Part shown: positions 37,082 through 47,154 of the stretch, piece after piece
How the letters are laid out: the number at the start of each line of letters is the position of its first letter
Position numbering within the stretch: position 1 is the stretch's first letter
From: Desulfobacula toluolica Tol2
GTDB lineage: Bacteria; Desulfobacterota; Desulfobacteria; Desulfobacterales; Desulfobacteraceae
Direction: 5' to 3'
Assembly: GCF_000307105.1 (NCBI RefSeq)
Contig: NC_018645.1
Span: forward strand, 4,722,001-4,786,000
DNA: 64,000 bases
The notes under the pieces: model-generated
Databases searched by the model: none
What the model was told of the DNA's origin: nothing
What the model saw: only the letters and a program-made list of their open reading frames with translations
Position numbers and translations under genes: made by a program

Positions 37082-40000
37082 TTAAGACATGAGTACGCCA
37101 TCATTTGTCGTGGTATCAATACCAGTAAGCTCAATATTGAAACTGTCTTGAACATTATTGGTACCCACATTAATGGCAAAGAGTGATTCAAACACATCCA
37201 CATCCAGTATGTCCAGATCTCCTTCAATGCGTAACAGGGGGCCAATACCAATATCAATCATGGGCAGGTCAATATCAGGCCAATTATCGCCCTCAAGTCC
37301 GAGAAGATCGCCAAGAGGGAGCTTAACACCTGCAGCGAACTCACCTTTCAAGAAGTCCAGCACATATCCAAGGCTCAAACCGATCTCTGTATCATTGGAA
37401 AACATTGCTTCGGGTACAATGGAAAGATTATAATCAATTACACCGTTTCCATCTGCGTCATATTCACTGGCATTATTGATAGTCAGATCACCATCCCCAT
37501 TGGCTGTAAAATATTTGGTTTCTCCATTTTCCAGGGTAAGGGCATAGGACATATCATCTATGGAAAGTGTAAATTCCTGGGAAAAATCTACAGAGGCAGA
37601 GGCATCAAGGTCGGCAGCCTCAAAGGTAACTCCAAGGTTGATATATTTGGTGATCTCTTCTCGTGTTTCTTCGGGCACTTCTGCCATTTCAAGAATCTGT
37701 TCAATACCGAACTCTATGTTCAATGGATTAAAATCCGGAATAGCAGTAGTTGCACCTGCGCTGGCACCGCCACTCACTGCAGCAGCAACCGCTTCCACCA
37801 CTTTATTTACGATAACGGCTACAGCCGCATCAATATCAATGTTTACATTGATCACAGGATCACTTTCGCCGTAAGAGGCATAAAAACCAAAAGACCCGGT
37901 ATCCTCATCAATTTCTGATGTGTATGAATAATCAGGATCAAACAGGTGATCAGAATTAAAATCAAAAAGATTGACATGTAACAGGGAGGTGCTGGTTTCA
38001 TCAGTTGCATCCAGCAAAAATATGGGCACTGCTTCAGACTGGCCGTCCAGAGTATCCAGTATGGTCTCGAAAAGGCCCTGTGCCATGGTTGAAAGTGCGG
38101 CGTCCAGTGTGGTGCCGTCTGCAAGGGAAGGCAAGTTGTAAAGTTCTTTTAATTCCGGGCTGAAGTCAAGTTTGGCATTGACCAGATTCAAGAACGCATC
38201 CGTGATTTCCGAGATATCCAGGTTTACAAATGCGCCTTCATCATAATAGTCCATGACGGATGCGGCGCTCGGATCATCAAGAACAACTGCCACACCTTCT
38301 GTTTCCACTGTGGGAAAATCCAGTTCAATTGATAAAATATCTTCGGTAAGAGTCTCGATAAACGGCACTTCCCAAGGACCGCCTTCTGTGGAATCAAAAT
38401 CAATCAGCACCAGCTCTCCCACCCCGATGTCTTCGGTGAATTGAGGCTTATAAGCTTCAGGAATGGTTGCAAGAAGATCATTCCAGGAGTTTGTGGAAAC
38501 AGTTGTATTGATATTAATGCCATCACTTCCGGGTGAAATATCAAAGATGGTCGTTCCAGCAATGATCAAATCCCCATCCATGAACAGTTCAAGATCAGCT
38601 CCGACATCATACAGCAGGGCAGCATAGAATGTGGCATTTGGACTGATAGTACTAAAGGCGACACTGTCACCATCGGTCATATTGGTCATCATGGGTGTGA
38701 TGGCCAGCATATCCGTGGTCTGGTTATATTGGACTTGTGAGGTCAACTGGTAATCAATATCAGTATCGACCGAACCCATATCAAGCTCAAAATCAACCTT
38801 TAAACCCACCTGGGCATACAGCTCTGACTGCAATTGCAGTTCAGCGTTAAAGTCTACAACACTTGCCGCTTCCATAGCTTCATTTGCAGAATTTTCAGCC
38901 AAATGCAAGGCTGCCTCTGCTGTGTCATAAATCCCTTGTTTAACTGTGTCATAAGCTTCTTCCGCCTTAAGGTATAAATTTTCAGCCTTTTGAAAAACAG
39001 CCTCTGCTGTATCATAAATTCCTTGTTTAACATTGTCATAAACTACTTCGGCTTCAAGGTAAGTTACCTCAATTGCGTGAAAAGTAGCCGCTGCTACGTC
39101 ATCAAAAGCGTCCTTTGCCAACTCATATGTATCTTTTGCAGCGTCATAAATACCTTGGGCCACGACATTGAAAGCATCTCCTGCATCCGCCCAAAGATTT
39201 GCAGCGCCTTCATAAGCCGCCTCTGCGAGGTCATACGCTCCTTCAGCCGCTTGAAGAACCAACCATGCTGGTCCTTTAACTAGGAAAGCCCAGTCAGGAA
39301 TAACCTCATACACATCGCGAGCCGTCTCAATAACATCAGTGGCTATATCAAAAGCACCTTGGGCAACTGTATTAAAGGCATAGCCGGCAGCCTCATAAAC
39401 ATCTTGGGCGAACTCATAAGCATCCACTGCCAGGTTAAAAGCATCAAGTGCCACTTGATCAACAGCATCTACAGAGTTGTAAAAAACATCTTTTCCTTCA
39501 TTGTATATTGCTTCGGCTGCCTTAAAAACAGCAAGGGCAGTTTGGTCAACAGCTGTTGCAGTATTATAAAAAGTTTCTTTTGCTATATTATATGCAATTA
39601 CTGCAGCATTAAAAATGCCCTCGGCAACTTGATCAACCGCCTGAGAACTGACAGTAAACACCTGCCATGCCGCATCCAATGCATCTTGTGCGAATTGCTT
39701 TACAGTACCTGTTATTTCATCAGAATTCAGATGAACATCAATGAGATCAAACTCTCCACTTCGCCAATAGTCTGCCCCGGTGTCGCGCCAGACCTGATCC
39801 GTATCATCCCAAGCTATTGGTGCCTCACCAATCAATGAAACATAGTCATGCCATCCGATATGCCCATTAAAATCCCCCCACATGTTCTGGTTTAAGGAAA
39901 CAAAAGCAAGCTGCTCTGTTGAAGAAGATACGTCATAGGAAAGTTCAACAGGCTGTATTTTGGAACCAATGGCTTCACCCGTATCTTTGCTGAATCCTGT

Positions 40001-41635
40001 CACGGTTATGGACAATTCCCCTGTTGCATCCTGGTTTTCCGGGAGCAGGACCGTAAAGGTCTGTGTGCCGATATAATCTTCAATGCCTGACGTCACATTA
40101 TTTGAAAGGGAATCCATAACAATGGCACCGGCAGTTAGACCGTTAAATGTCAGCTGAACTCTTTCATCATTGCTGGGTTCACTTGTAATCTCCAGACGAA
40201 TTTCATTGGGATGGTCGCCGGCTGAGGTGATGACTTCAAGAGAAGGGGCATCGGTAATCCCTTCAATATTGACTGTCAATGATTGATCCACGCTTGCGCC
40301 TGCTTCATCAAATACCTGCCAGCTCAGTTGCAGCGTCTCAAAATCGCCGTTATTCAGCTTATCATAAAAGTCCGGATTGATGGTTAACATATCACCATTT
40401 ATGGTCCAGCCGTCTTTCCCATTTGCTTCTGTTACATTTCTTGCGTGCAGTATCGCGCCATTATCGATGTCAGACACACCTTCAAGCAAATTGATGGTAT
40501 AAGGATCTGCATTTTCATCTGTATCACTGGTCAGCGCGGCAGCAACAGTGGGGGTATCATTAGTGCCGGTCATGGTGATGGTCACCTGATCAACACTGCT
40601 CAATGCACCATGGGTATCTCTGGCTTGCCAGGAAAAACGGTAATCCACCGATTCACCAGCTGCAAGACTCTGATACACATCCATATTGGCGTCAATGACA
40701 TAACTGCCATCGGAATTAAGCGTAAACCCTGCGGGCAAATCTGTATCCACCAACACATATGTCAGTGAACCTGTGTCATCATCGCTGTCTATATCAGTTG
40801 CTGCAACCTGACCTGTGAAACTTGCGTCTTCTTCAACCGCCTTGTCTTGATGAGCAACAACAACAGGAGTATCATTAGTGCCGGTAATAGTTATGGTCAC
40901 CTGATCAACACCGCTCAATGCACCATGGGTATCTCTGGCTTGCCAGGAAAAACGGTAATCCACCGATTCACCAGCTGCAAGACTCTGATACACATCCATA
41001 TTGGCGTCAATGACATAACTGCCATCGGAATTAAGCGTAAACCCTGCGGGCAAATCTGTATCCACCAACACATATGTCAGTGAACCTGTGTCATCATCGC
41101 TGTCTATATCAGTTGCTGCAACCTGACCTGTGAAACTTGCGTCTTCATCAACTGTTTTATTTTCCTGATTAACAATTACCGGTGCCTCATTGCTTCCCGT
41201 AACCTGCATCGCAACTTCGCGTACCACCTGGTTTGCGCCTTTTCCATTGTTCACAGTATAGGTAAATACGACTTCAGCCAATTGGCTTTGCGCCAATTTT
41301 TCAAAATCAGCATTGTATAAAGAAAAGGTACCATCAGCATTGAAGAGCATTTCAGTGTTGGCTGGATTAATCAGTGGAACGCCATTTTCGTCATCCGGGG
41401 ATAATGCGCTAACAACGACATCCTGTTGGTCTTTAAATATGGATTTCAATAAAGAAAATACGTTGTTTTTTGCGTCACCTTTATCGAATTCAAACAGGCT
41501 TGAATCAATTTTATCCTCTCCATTCATATCTGTTTCATTAAAGAATGGTTTGATGAGAAAAGTGCCTTCTCCTCCAATTCCATCTGATTTTTTTAAAATT
41601 TTTTGTGTTTGCCCTAAGATTATTGCATTTGCCAT
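37082..41635 (-). CDS. giant repeat adhesin: VCBS repeats plus 29-residue helical repeats
   Basis: A 1517-residue, strongly acidic protein with no Sec signal, as for type I-secreted adhesins. Residues 1-150 form a prefix domain. Residues about 150-360 contain two VCBS/cadherin-like repeats (EDASFTGQVAATDIDSDDD, YRFSWQARDTHGALS) almost identical in DNA. A third, diverged unit and a calx-like segment follow to about 560. Residues about 660-925 are Ala-rich amphipathic helices of 29-residue period (for example starting AVDQVAEGIFNAA, AVDQTALAVFKAA, AVDQVALDAFNLA). The C-terminal 580 residues are beta-rich with many Asp/Asn. No RTX nonapeptides are obvious at the C-terminus. Secretion genes are not adjacent. 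Confidence 0.75.
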   Translation of the reverse strand: MANAIILGQTQKILKKSDGIGGEGTFLIKPFFNETDMNGEDKIDSSLFEFDKGDAKNNVFSLLKSIFKDQQDVVVSALSPDDENGVPLINPANTEMLFNADGTFSLYNADFEKLAQSQLAEVVFTYTVNNGKGANQVVREVAMQVTGSNEAPVIVNQENKTVDEDASFTGQVAATDIDSDDDTGSLTYVLVDTDLPAGFTLNSDGSYVIDANMDVYQSLAAGESVDYRFSWQARDTHGALSGVDQVTITITGTNDTPVVVAHQDKAVEEDASFTGQVAATDIDSDDDTGSLTYVLVDTDLPAGFTLNSDGSYVIDANMDVYQSLAAGESVDYRFSWQARDTHGALSSVDQVTITMTGTNDTPTVAAALTSDTDENADPYTINLLEGVSDIDNGAILHARNVTEANGKDGWTINGDMLTINPDFYDKLNNGDFETLQLSWQVFDEAGASVDQSLTVNIEGITDAPSLEVITSAGDHPNEIRLEITSEPSNDERVQLTFNGLTAGAIVMDSLSNNVTSGIEDYIGTQTFTVLLPENQDATGELSITVTGFSKDTGEAIGSKIQPVELSYDVSSSTEQLAFVSLNQNMWGDFNGHIGWHDYVSLIGEAPIAWDDTDQVWRDTGADYWRSGEFDLIDVHLNSDEITGTVKQFAQDALDAAWQVFTVSSQAVDQVAEGIFNAAVIAYNIAKETFYNTATAVDQTALAVFKAAEAIYNEGKDVFYNSVDAVDQVALDAFNLAVDAYEFAQDVYEAAGYAFNTVAQGAFDIATDVIETARDVYEVIPDWAFLVKGPAWLVLQAAEGAYDLAEAAYEGAANLWADAGDAFNVVAQGIYDAAKDTYELAKDAFDDVAAATFHAIEVTYLEAEVVYDNVKQGIYDTAEAVFQKAENLYLKAEEAYDTVKQGIYDTAEAALHLAENSANEAMEAASVVDFNAELQLQSELYAQVGLKVDFELDMGSVDTDIDYQLTSQVQYNQTTDMLAITPMMTNMTDGDSVAFSTISPNATFYAALLYDVGADLELFMDGDLIIAGTTIFDISPGSDGININTTVSTNSWNDLLATIPEAYKPQFTEDIGVGELVLIDFDSTEGGPWEVPFIETLTEDILSIELDFPTVETEGVAVVLDDPSAASVMDYYDEGAFVNLDISEITDAFLNLVNAKLDFSPELKELYNLPSLADGTTLDAALSTMAQGLFETILDTLDGQSEAVPIFLLDATDETSTSLLHVNLFDFNSDHLFDPDYSYTSEIDEDTGSFGFYASYGESDPVINVNIDIDAAVAVIVNKVVEAVAAAVSGGASAGATTAIPDFNPLNIEFGIEQILEMAEVPEETREEITKYINLGVTFEAADLDASASVDFSQEFTLSIDDMSYALTLENGETKYFTANGDGDLTINNASEYDADGNGVIDYNLSIVPEAMFSNDTEIGLSLGYVLDFLKGEFAAGVKLPLGDLLGLEGDNWPDIDLPMIDIGIGPLLRIEGDLDILDVDVFESLFAINVGTNNVQDSFNIELTGIDTTTNDGVLMS
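38870..39660 (-). repeat. coding tandem repeat, 29-residue (87-bp) period
   Basis: Within the adhesin. At least six diverged units; each has Ala at i, an aromatic (Phe/Tyr) about every 7-8 residues and Lys/Asp/Glu elsewhere. An insertion with Trp/Pro (PDWAFLVKGPAW) splits the array near its middle. The period is close to 8 helical turns. Confidence 0.65.
40565..41170 (-). repeat. two near-identical 315-bp VCBS coding repeats
   Basis: The segment around 40581-40840 recurs at 40896-41155 with a constant 315-base offset (105 residues) and only a few substitutions. Such identity suggests recent duplication or gene conversion. Confidence 0.85.
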
Positions 41636-41847
41636 GCTTGAGCCTCACTGTTATTTGTTGAACTAAAGAAACCATTGCCTTATTATATGATTTGAAACTT
41701 ATTGATTTGTTTTAAAAAACACAAAATAAATTCCAGTGAATTCCAGTGAAAGTTGCATAACATGCTAAAATAAAACAATATTATTCATGAGCAGCATGGA
41801 TCGATACTATGATTTATAGAACAGATAAAACCTTAGACAGAAGTGGC

Positions 41848-44800
41848 TTATATGAATTTTCTAAGCCTGATAAGAGCTTCTTCAAGCACTTTTCTTAAAG
41901 GAAATGGTTTCTCACACACGGCCAGAACAAAATCAGCCGTATTAATAATGGTTTTCCAGCGGGGCCTGGCAGGCAGGGTTGAACTGTTCAGATATTTGTC
42001 CAGGGTCTGGGTTCTTGCCCACCCGTCTTTTTCAATGTAAACCGTCCATAATCCTGATCTGTCAGCCAATTCAATTTTTGATGTCTTTGTAGAAACTATC
42101 CACAAATCACAGGCAGCATTCATAACCTTGACAGCCAGGCTGCGTTTGACCCGGGTTATGTCCTCATCTTTTTTATTCTCACTCAATTGATCCAGCAGTG
42201 TGTCGATATTTTTTAAGCTTTCCCTGTTCCCCTGCGGATCATCTCTATTGAGGGTAAGGCTGTTCAATGAGGCTTCAAACCTTCCAAGCCTTTCGTTGTT
42301 ACGGTTCAGATCATTAATCAATCCGGCTGAGCTTGCCATGGATAATATTTGATTCTGTCCTGGTATGGTTTTTTTCAGGATCAGGAACAAAAGTGCATCC
42401 TCTTCCAGATCAAGAAAAGAAAGGGAAATATCCACCTGAAGCAATTTATTCTCAGGGCATTGAATAGTTATAGCCTGAAAATAAGATTCCCCGTTACACA
42501 GTTCATTGTGACCCAGGCAACCTATAAGCGCTTTAAAACTATTGTCAGAACTGTCTTCAAAAAGAGACAGAACAGAACAGCCCAGAAGATCTTTTGCCGA
42601 ATGATTAGTAAGGATTTCAAATGCATGGTTGCAAAATCCGACTTGGTGAACCGGATTGACAGCCAGAACAGCATCATCCATCCTGTTGAGCATGCCGGAC
42701 AGCCTGCGCTGCATCAGTTTGAGTTCCAGTTCTCTTTTTTCACGGATACCCAGTTCTTTTTTTAATTTTAAGTTTTCCTTGACCGTTTTAAAAGCTTGTT
42801 TTAGTTGAAGTTGGGTTTTGATTCGCGCCATGAGTTCATCTTTAAAAAATGGTTTGGTGAGATAATCATTGCTTCCAACCGTAAATCCTTCCACAAGATC
42901 CTGTAACCTGTTTTTGGCTGTCAGCAGAATAACCGGCAATTCCGAAGCTGAATATTTTTCCCGAATTTTCCGGCATACATCATACCCTGATATTTCAGGC
43001 ATCATTATATCCAGCAAGATTAAATCAGGTAATGGGCCTTTTTCAAGACAATCAAGCGCTTGACAGCCACCAGCAAATGGCTGGGCTTTAAAATGACCGG
43101 ATTCAAGATGATTGATCAAAACCTGGAGATTTACAGGATCATCATCTACAACCATAATAAGACCATTTTGTCTATTGTCTTGGGATTGTTTGTTCTCTAT
43201 TATCAAAGGTGTGAAAAACTCGTCAGTGGCGGAAAAAATAGTTGAAATTCTTTCTGACGGTTCTGTCTTGAATATGAATTCCAATTCACTTGAACCTGAA
43301 TAAAAGGGAATCGTAAACCAGAAAATAGATCCTATACCCATTTTGGAACTCACGCCGATATTACCACCATGCAATTGAACCAGCTCCTTGGCAATGGCAA
43401 GTCCAAGACCCGTGCCGCCATAGTTTCTTGATGCGCCTTGGTCAACTCGATCAAAGGCTTGGAAAATTTGTTCAAGCTTGTTTTCAGGGATACCAATGCC
43501 GGTATCTTTGATCTCAATTTTCGCCATTTCCCCTTGTTTCGAGGCCATAAGTGTTATGTTTCCTTTGTCCGTAAATTTTATGGCATTACCGATTAAATTG
43601 AAAAGGATCTGGGATAGCCGGTCCTCATCGCTTAAAATCAACCCAAAGTGTTTTGGAATTTTATTTTCAATAATCAGCGGCTTTGATCTTATCAATGGAT
43701 TGGAAACCATGATAACGGATTCAGCTATGTTTTTGATATCCAAAGGTTTTAAATCAAGTTCCAACTCCCTGTTTTTAAGTCGTGAAGAATCAAGCAAATC
43801 ATTGATCAGACTTAAAAGGCGAATGCTACTGGATATAATCAGGGACAGACTTGTTTTGACTTTGGTATTAGAAGCACTGTCCACAAGGGATTGGGCAAGA
43901 CCCATAATTCCATTCAAAGGAGTTTTAAGTTCATGAGAAGTATTGGCAATGAATTCATCTTTGAGAAGATTTAATTTTGAAAGCTCGATATTTTTTAATT
44001 GTAATTCCATGGTCAAATTTTCAACAGCAGAAAAGGCAAGGGAAGATCGCACAGAGATCAAAAAAGAATAGGAAAGAATAAAAAAAAATGTGCCGTATGG
44101 GACTAAAACAGCTGTATTTATAATATGCCGATCATACAATACGTCATTTCCTCCGGTAAGGGCCAGAACCAAATATCCTGGTATCAAAAAGAGGATGTTT
44201 TTTCTGTTTTTGATAAGATCAAGTATAAACATGTAAAATAGATACAAAACAGCACTTAATGATACCAGCACAAAATAGGAAACCACGATATCAAATGCAT
44301 TGGGAGGGGTAAAAAGGAGATAAACGACAAAAAGACCCCCTAAAATCTTGTATACTCGATTAATCAGCTTGGCATGTTTATTGGGAAATAGAGCATGATA
44401 GAACATTACCAGCAGCGGGGTGGTAAACCCATAGGGAAAAAGGGTCATATCAATGGACAGCCGCCATGGCAGGGAGGGGAATAACGTTGCCATCAAACAT
44501 CCTCCATTAACGCCGAATAAGGTTTGAGAAGCCCACATCGCACAATAAAGCCCAAAATACAGGTTGGCAATTTCTTTTCTGTGCATCCCGTAAAGTGCCA
44601 TATGGAACAACCCCATGATCAGTAAAGCACCTCCCAAAACTGCGGTGGTAATCAATGCTTGATGTGTCATTTGTTGAATTTGTTGATCTGGTCCCAGCCA
44701 AATATGCGTATTCACACCACCTTGCATATTGTGAAAATTTGAAACTTGAAACACAATTTCAACATAATCATCAAGGTTGCTAAAGCGTGCAATTAATGAA

Positions 44801-45351
44801 TGTTTTTGAGGCCGCTCACTTATTTTGTCTGTTCCCACCTGCCCGCTGTATGTCAACAGTTGCCCATTTGTCCATACATTGCAGACCGAAAGAACATCGT
44901 TGATTAAAAGAGCATTTAGATTTGCCTTGGGCAAGCCTTTTATGATGATCCGATAAGTAGCATATCCCTTGGGTGGAAGGGGCTTTTCATTAATATAATT
45001 TTCTTTCCAAAGTCCAGGGATTTTAATATAATCTTTTTTTGGGGGGATCACGATATTCTGAAAATCTTTTGGTTCAAGCAATTTTTCCCAATAAAATTCC
45101 CAGTCTCCATCCAGTCGCACGGGACCATTCTGGTTAAAATCCCAGTTTGAAAGATCCAAATACCCATTTTCAACTCGGGGAACCGCCTGGCTTTGAATAC
45201 AGCCACTGATAAAAAAGGTTAGTATCACCGCAAGAACCAAACAAACATTATTGATTTTTTGACTCTGCAAATAAGTTTGATTGTCCGTTTTTGTAATGAT
45301 AAAAAATTTTAGCGCAGTCAATTTGATATACCAAGTCATTAAAGTGTTCAC
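41848..45351 (-). CDS. 7TMR-DISM hybrid sensor histidine kinase with receiver and PAS
   Basis: An 1167-residue membrane sensor. N-terminal hydrophobic segment ends ILTFFISGC (possible lipobox or signal anchor). About 55-210 is a 7TMR-DISMED2-type jelly-roll domain (LDLSNWDFNQNGPVRLDGDW, GYATYRIIIKGLP) facing the periplasm; about 230-440 is seven transmembrane helices. Then HisKA (ANTSHELKTPLNGIMGLAQS), HATPase (NLIGNAIKFTDKGN, DTGIGIPE, GTGLGLAIAKELV), a receiver (VVDDDPVNLQVL, phospho-Asp in LILLDIMMPE), a coiled coil, a PAS-like domain (MDDAVLAVNPVHQVGFCNHAFE) and an unrecognised tail. The DISM module usually senses carbohydrates or related ligands. Divergent from argG by 270 bases; adjacent to the adhesin gene in the same direction, so it might govern adhesion. 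Confidence 0.87.
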   Translation of the reverse strand: MNTLMTWYIKLTALKFFIITKTDNQTYLQSQKINNVCLVLAVILTFFISGCIQSQAVPRVENGYLDLSNWDFNQNGPVRLDGDWEFYWEKLLEPKDFQNIVIPPKKDYIKIPGLWKENYINEKPLPPKGYATYRIIIKGLPKANLNALLINDVLSVCNVWTNGQLLTYSGQVGTDKISERPQKHSLIARFSNLDDYVEIVFQVSNFHNMQGGVNTHIWLGPDQQIQQMTHQALITTAVLGGALLIMGLFHMALYGMHRKEIANLYFGLYCAMWASQTLFGVNGGCLMATLFPSLPWRLSIDMTLFPYGFTTPLLVMFYHALFPNKHAKLINRVYKILGGLFVVYLLFTPPNAFDIVVSYFVLVSLSAVLYLFYMFILDLIKNRKNILFLIPGYLVLALTGGNDVLYDRHIINTAVLVPYGTFFFILSYSFLISVRSSLAFSAVENLTMELQLKNIELSKLNLLKDEFIANTSHELKTPLNGIMGLAQSLVDSASNTKVKTSLSLIISSSIRLLSLINDLLDSSRLKNRELELDLKPLDIKNIAESVIMVSNPLIRSKPLIIENKIPKHFGLILSDEDRLSQILFNLIGNAIKFTDKGNITLMASKQGEMAKIEIKDTGIGIPENKLEQIFQAFDRVDQGASRNYGGTGLGLAIAKELVQLHGGNIGVSSKMGIGSIFWFTIPFYSGSSELEFIFKTEPSERISTIFSATDEFFTPLIIENKQSQDNRQNGLIMVVDDDPVNLQVLINHLESGHFKAQPFAGGCQALDCLEKGPLPDLILLDIMMPEISGYDVCRKIREKYSASELPVILLTAKNRLQDLVEGFTVGSNDYLTKPFFKDELMARIKTQLQLKQAFKTVKENLKLKKELGIREKRELELKLMQRRLSGMLNRMDDAVLAVNPVHQVGFCNHAFEILTNHSAKDLLGCSVLSLFEDSSDNSFKALIGCLGHNELCNGESYFQAITIQCPENKLLQVDISLSFLDLEEDALLFLILKKTIPGQNQILSMASSAGLINDLNRNNERLGRFEASLNSLTLNRDDPQGNRESLKNIDTLLDQLSENKKDEDITRVKRSLAVKVMNAACDLWIVSTKTSKIELADRSGLWTVYIEKDGWARTQTLDKYLNSSTLPARPRWKTIINTADFVLAVCEKPFPLRKVLEEALIRLRKFI

Positions 45352-45543
45352 TATATCAAACTTTTTATCAGCACAACAAAAAAAGGAAACATAACGTTAT
45401 ATTTTTTTGATTTAACTGATTTAGGGGTCTTATGTTGGAAAAAATCAGGAAAAAGCTGCCGAAATCAACCTAACAGCGATAGACATCCTGTCATAACCAT
45501 GGGATTTTTTAAGCAACCTGTCTGCGGTTACCTCTACAATATC

Positions 45544-45572
45544 TTGACTATTTCACAATTTTTCTTCATTAA
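45544..45572 (+). promoter_or_regulatory. candidate argG promoter
   Basis: TTGACT at 45544-45549, a 17-base spacer and CATTAA at 45567-45572. The -35 is good, the -10 weak. No ARG-box-like palindrome was recognised nearby. Confidence 0.3.
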
Positions 45573-45623
45573 TAGACCATAACATTTAAACCAATTGGAA
45601 TTTAAGAAAACAAAGGAGACCCA

Positions 45624-46853
45624 ATGTCAAAAGGAAAAGTTGTTCTTGCTTATTCAGGAGGGCTTGATACCTCGGTTATTTTAAAATGGTTGTTGGAACA
45701 AGGGTATGAAGTCTTCGCCTATATGGCTAACATCGGCCAGAAGGAAGATTTTGAAGTTGCAGAACAAAAGGCATTAAAAATCGGTGCATCCAAAGTATTT
45801 ATCGAAGACATGAGAAAAGAATTTGTCACTGATTATATTTTTCCCGTATACAAAGCCAACACAATATATGAAGGGCGATATCTTTTAGGCACTGCCATTG
45901 CCCGCCCCATTATTGCAAAAAAACAAATAGAAATTGCAAAACAGGTCGGTGCCGAATATGTATCCCATGGCGCTACCGGCAAAGGCAACGACCAGGTCCG
46001 GTTTGAATTGTCCTATTATGCATTAAATCCGAAAATAAAAGTGATTGCACCCTGGAAAGACACTGCATTTTTAAACGCTTTCAAAGGAAGAACAGATCTT
46101 CTTGCATATGCTGAAAAACATGGGATTCCCACCAAGCAATCCGCATCCAAACCCTATAGCGAAGATGACAACCTGCTGCATATTTCCCATGAAGCCGGTA
46201 TTCTTGAAGATCCCGGCCATGAGTGCGAGGACAGCATTTATTCCCATACAGTGTCCCCTGAAAACGCACCGGACAAACCCACAAAAATCAAAATTGAATT
46301 CAAGGACGGCATCCCGGTCAAGGTCTCCAATCTTAATGACAACACCGTTAAAACCGATGCTCTTGAACTGTTTGAATACCTCAATGAATTGGGAAGAGAA
46401 AACGGGATCGGACGGCTTGACATGGTTGAAAACCGCTTTGTGGGCATCAAATCAAGGGGCGTGTATGAAACCCCGGGCGGCACAATCCTCCATGAAGCTC
46501 ACAAAGATATTGAAGGCATTGCAATGGACCGTGAGGTTATGCGCTTGAGGGACATGCTGTCTGCCAAATTTGCGGAACTGGTTTACAACGGATTCTGGTT
46601 CAGCCCTGAAATGGAATTTCTCATGGTGGCCATTGATAAGAGCCAGGAGGTCATTGACGGTGAAGTCACCCTCAAACTCTATAAGGGCACGGCATACCCG
46701 ATTGCCCGGACAAGCCCGTCTTCTCTGTATAATCAGGATCTGTCCTCCATGGATATTGAAGGCGGTTATAATCAGGAAGATGCTGAAGGATTTATTAAAA
46801 TCAATGCCATCCGGCTTATGGCCCATAGAAATATCATCGATAAAAACAACTAA
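45624..46853 (+). CDS. argG: argininosuccinate synthase
   Basis: Joins citrulline and aspartate with ATP in arginine biosynthesis. The N-terminal PP-loop motif [16 protein letters not shown] is intact, followed by the [18 protein letters not shown] substrate-binding block, and the C-terminal [20 protein letters not shown] segment. Length of 409 is normal, and AAAGGAG precedes the ATG. No other arg gene adjoins. Confidence 0.95.
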   Translation: MSKGKVVLAYSGGLDTSVILKWLLEQGYEVFAYMANIGQKEDFEVAEQKALKIGASKVFIEDMRKEFVTDYIFPVYKANTIYEGRYLLGTAIARPIIAKKQIEIAKQVGAEYVSHGATGKGNDQVRFELSYYALNPKIKVIAPWKDTAFLNAFKGRTDLLAYAEKHGIPTKQSASKPYSEDDNLLHISHEAGILEDPGHECEDSIYSHTVSPENAPDKPTKIKIEFKDGIPVKVSNLNDNTVKTDALELFEYLNELGRENGIGRLDMVENRFVGIKSRGVYETPGGTILHEAHKDIEGIAMDREVMRLRDMLSAKFAELVYNGFWFSPEMEFLMVAIDKSQEVIDGEVTLKLYKGTAYPIARTSPSSLYNQDLSSMDIEGGYNQEDAEGFIKINAIRLMAHRNIIDKNN

Positions 46854-46862
46854 ATCAAAACA

Positions 46863-46899
46863 ATCTTCCCGGAAGGAGGAGTTACCTTTCCGGGAAGAT
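46863..46899 (+). terminator. 12-bp stem-loop after argG
   Basis: ATCTTCCCGGAA (46863-46874) pairs with TTCCGGGAAGAT (46888-46899) around a 13-base loop, 10 bases after the argG stop. No strong U-tract; may attenuate read-through to the small selenoprotein gene. Confidence 0.5.
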
Positions 46900-46941
46900 A
46901 TTATCTGCCTTAATATAAAAAAAAGAGACAAGGAAACGATC

Positions 46942-47124
46942 TTGACCGATATAAAGGAAAAATGCCTGAACTGCGGCGGAAAACTGTATATCAAACAAAC
47001 CTGAACAAAAATCTATTTTTGCTGCAGGTCCTGCACAACAAACTATCCGGAAGACAAATATAAAGATATCATGGATGAATACCTTGAGGAGAGACTGGCC
47101 AATGTTCCCATAAACCGGCTATGA
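46942..47124 (+). CDS. 60-residue dual-CxxC small selenoprotein with in-frame TGA
   Basis: A TTG behind AAGGAA opens MTDIKEKCLNCGGKLY; a TGA at 47002-47004 follows KQT, and the frame continues TKIYFCCRSCTTNYPEDKY to a TGA at 47122. If the first TGA is Sec21, the 60-residue product has CLNC (8-11), Sec21 and CRSC (28-31), a zinc-ribbon-like layout with an acidic helical tail. Cys pairs on both sides of the TGA argue strongly that both halves are one protein. A SECIS-like hairpin lies at the right distance. I recall database families described as dual-CxxC small (seleno)proteins in related bacteria, but cannot check. Role unknown; possibly redox or metal binding. It is missed by standard gene calling. 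Confidence 0.82.
47023..47035 (+). promoter_or_regulatory. SECIS-like stem-loop resembling the fdhF element
   Basis: TGCAG (47023-47027) and CTGCA (47031-47035) flank GTC, so the apex reads GCAGGTCCTGCAC, starting 18 bases after the TGA. The E. coli fdhF SECIS apex is UGCAGGUCUGCACC at a similar distance, so the loop bases read by SelB are almost the same. Confidence 0.75.
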
Positions 47125-47154
47125 CACTCGGAGGGGTATTTGACCATTATTCAA

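Noticed and set aside
39359-39838. 159-codon plus-strand Cys/Ile-rich frame
   Set aside because: Antisense of the 29-residue repeat array of the adhesin; explained by the repeats.
46863-46899. Stem-loop after argG as SECIS of the small selenoprotein
   Set aside because: It lies upstream of the TGA by more than 100 bases; bacterial SECIS elements lie directly downstream.
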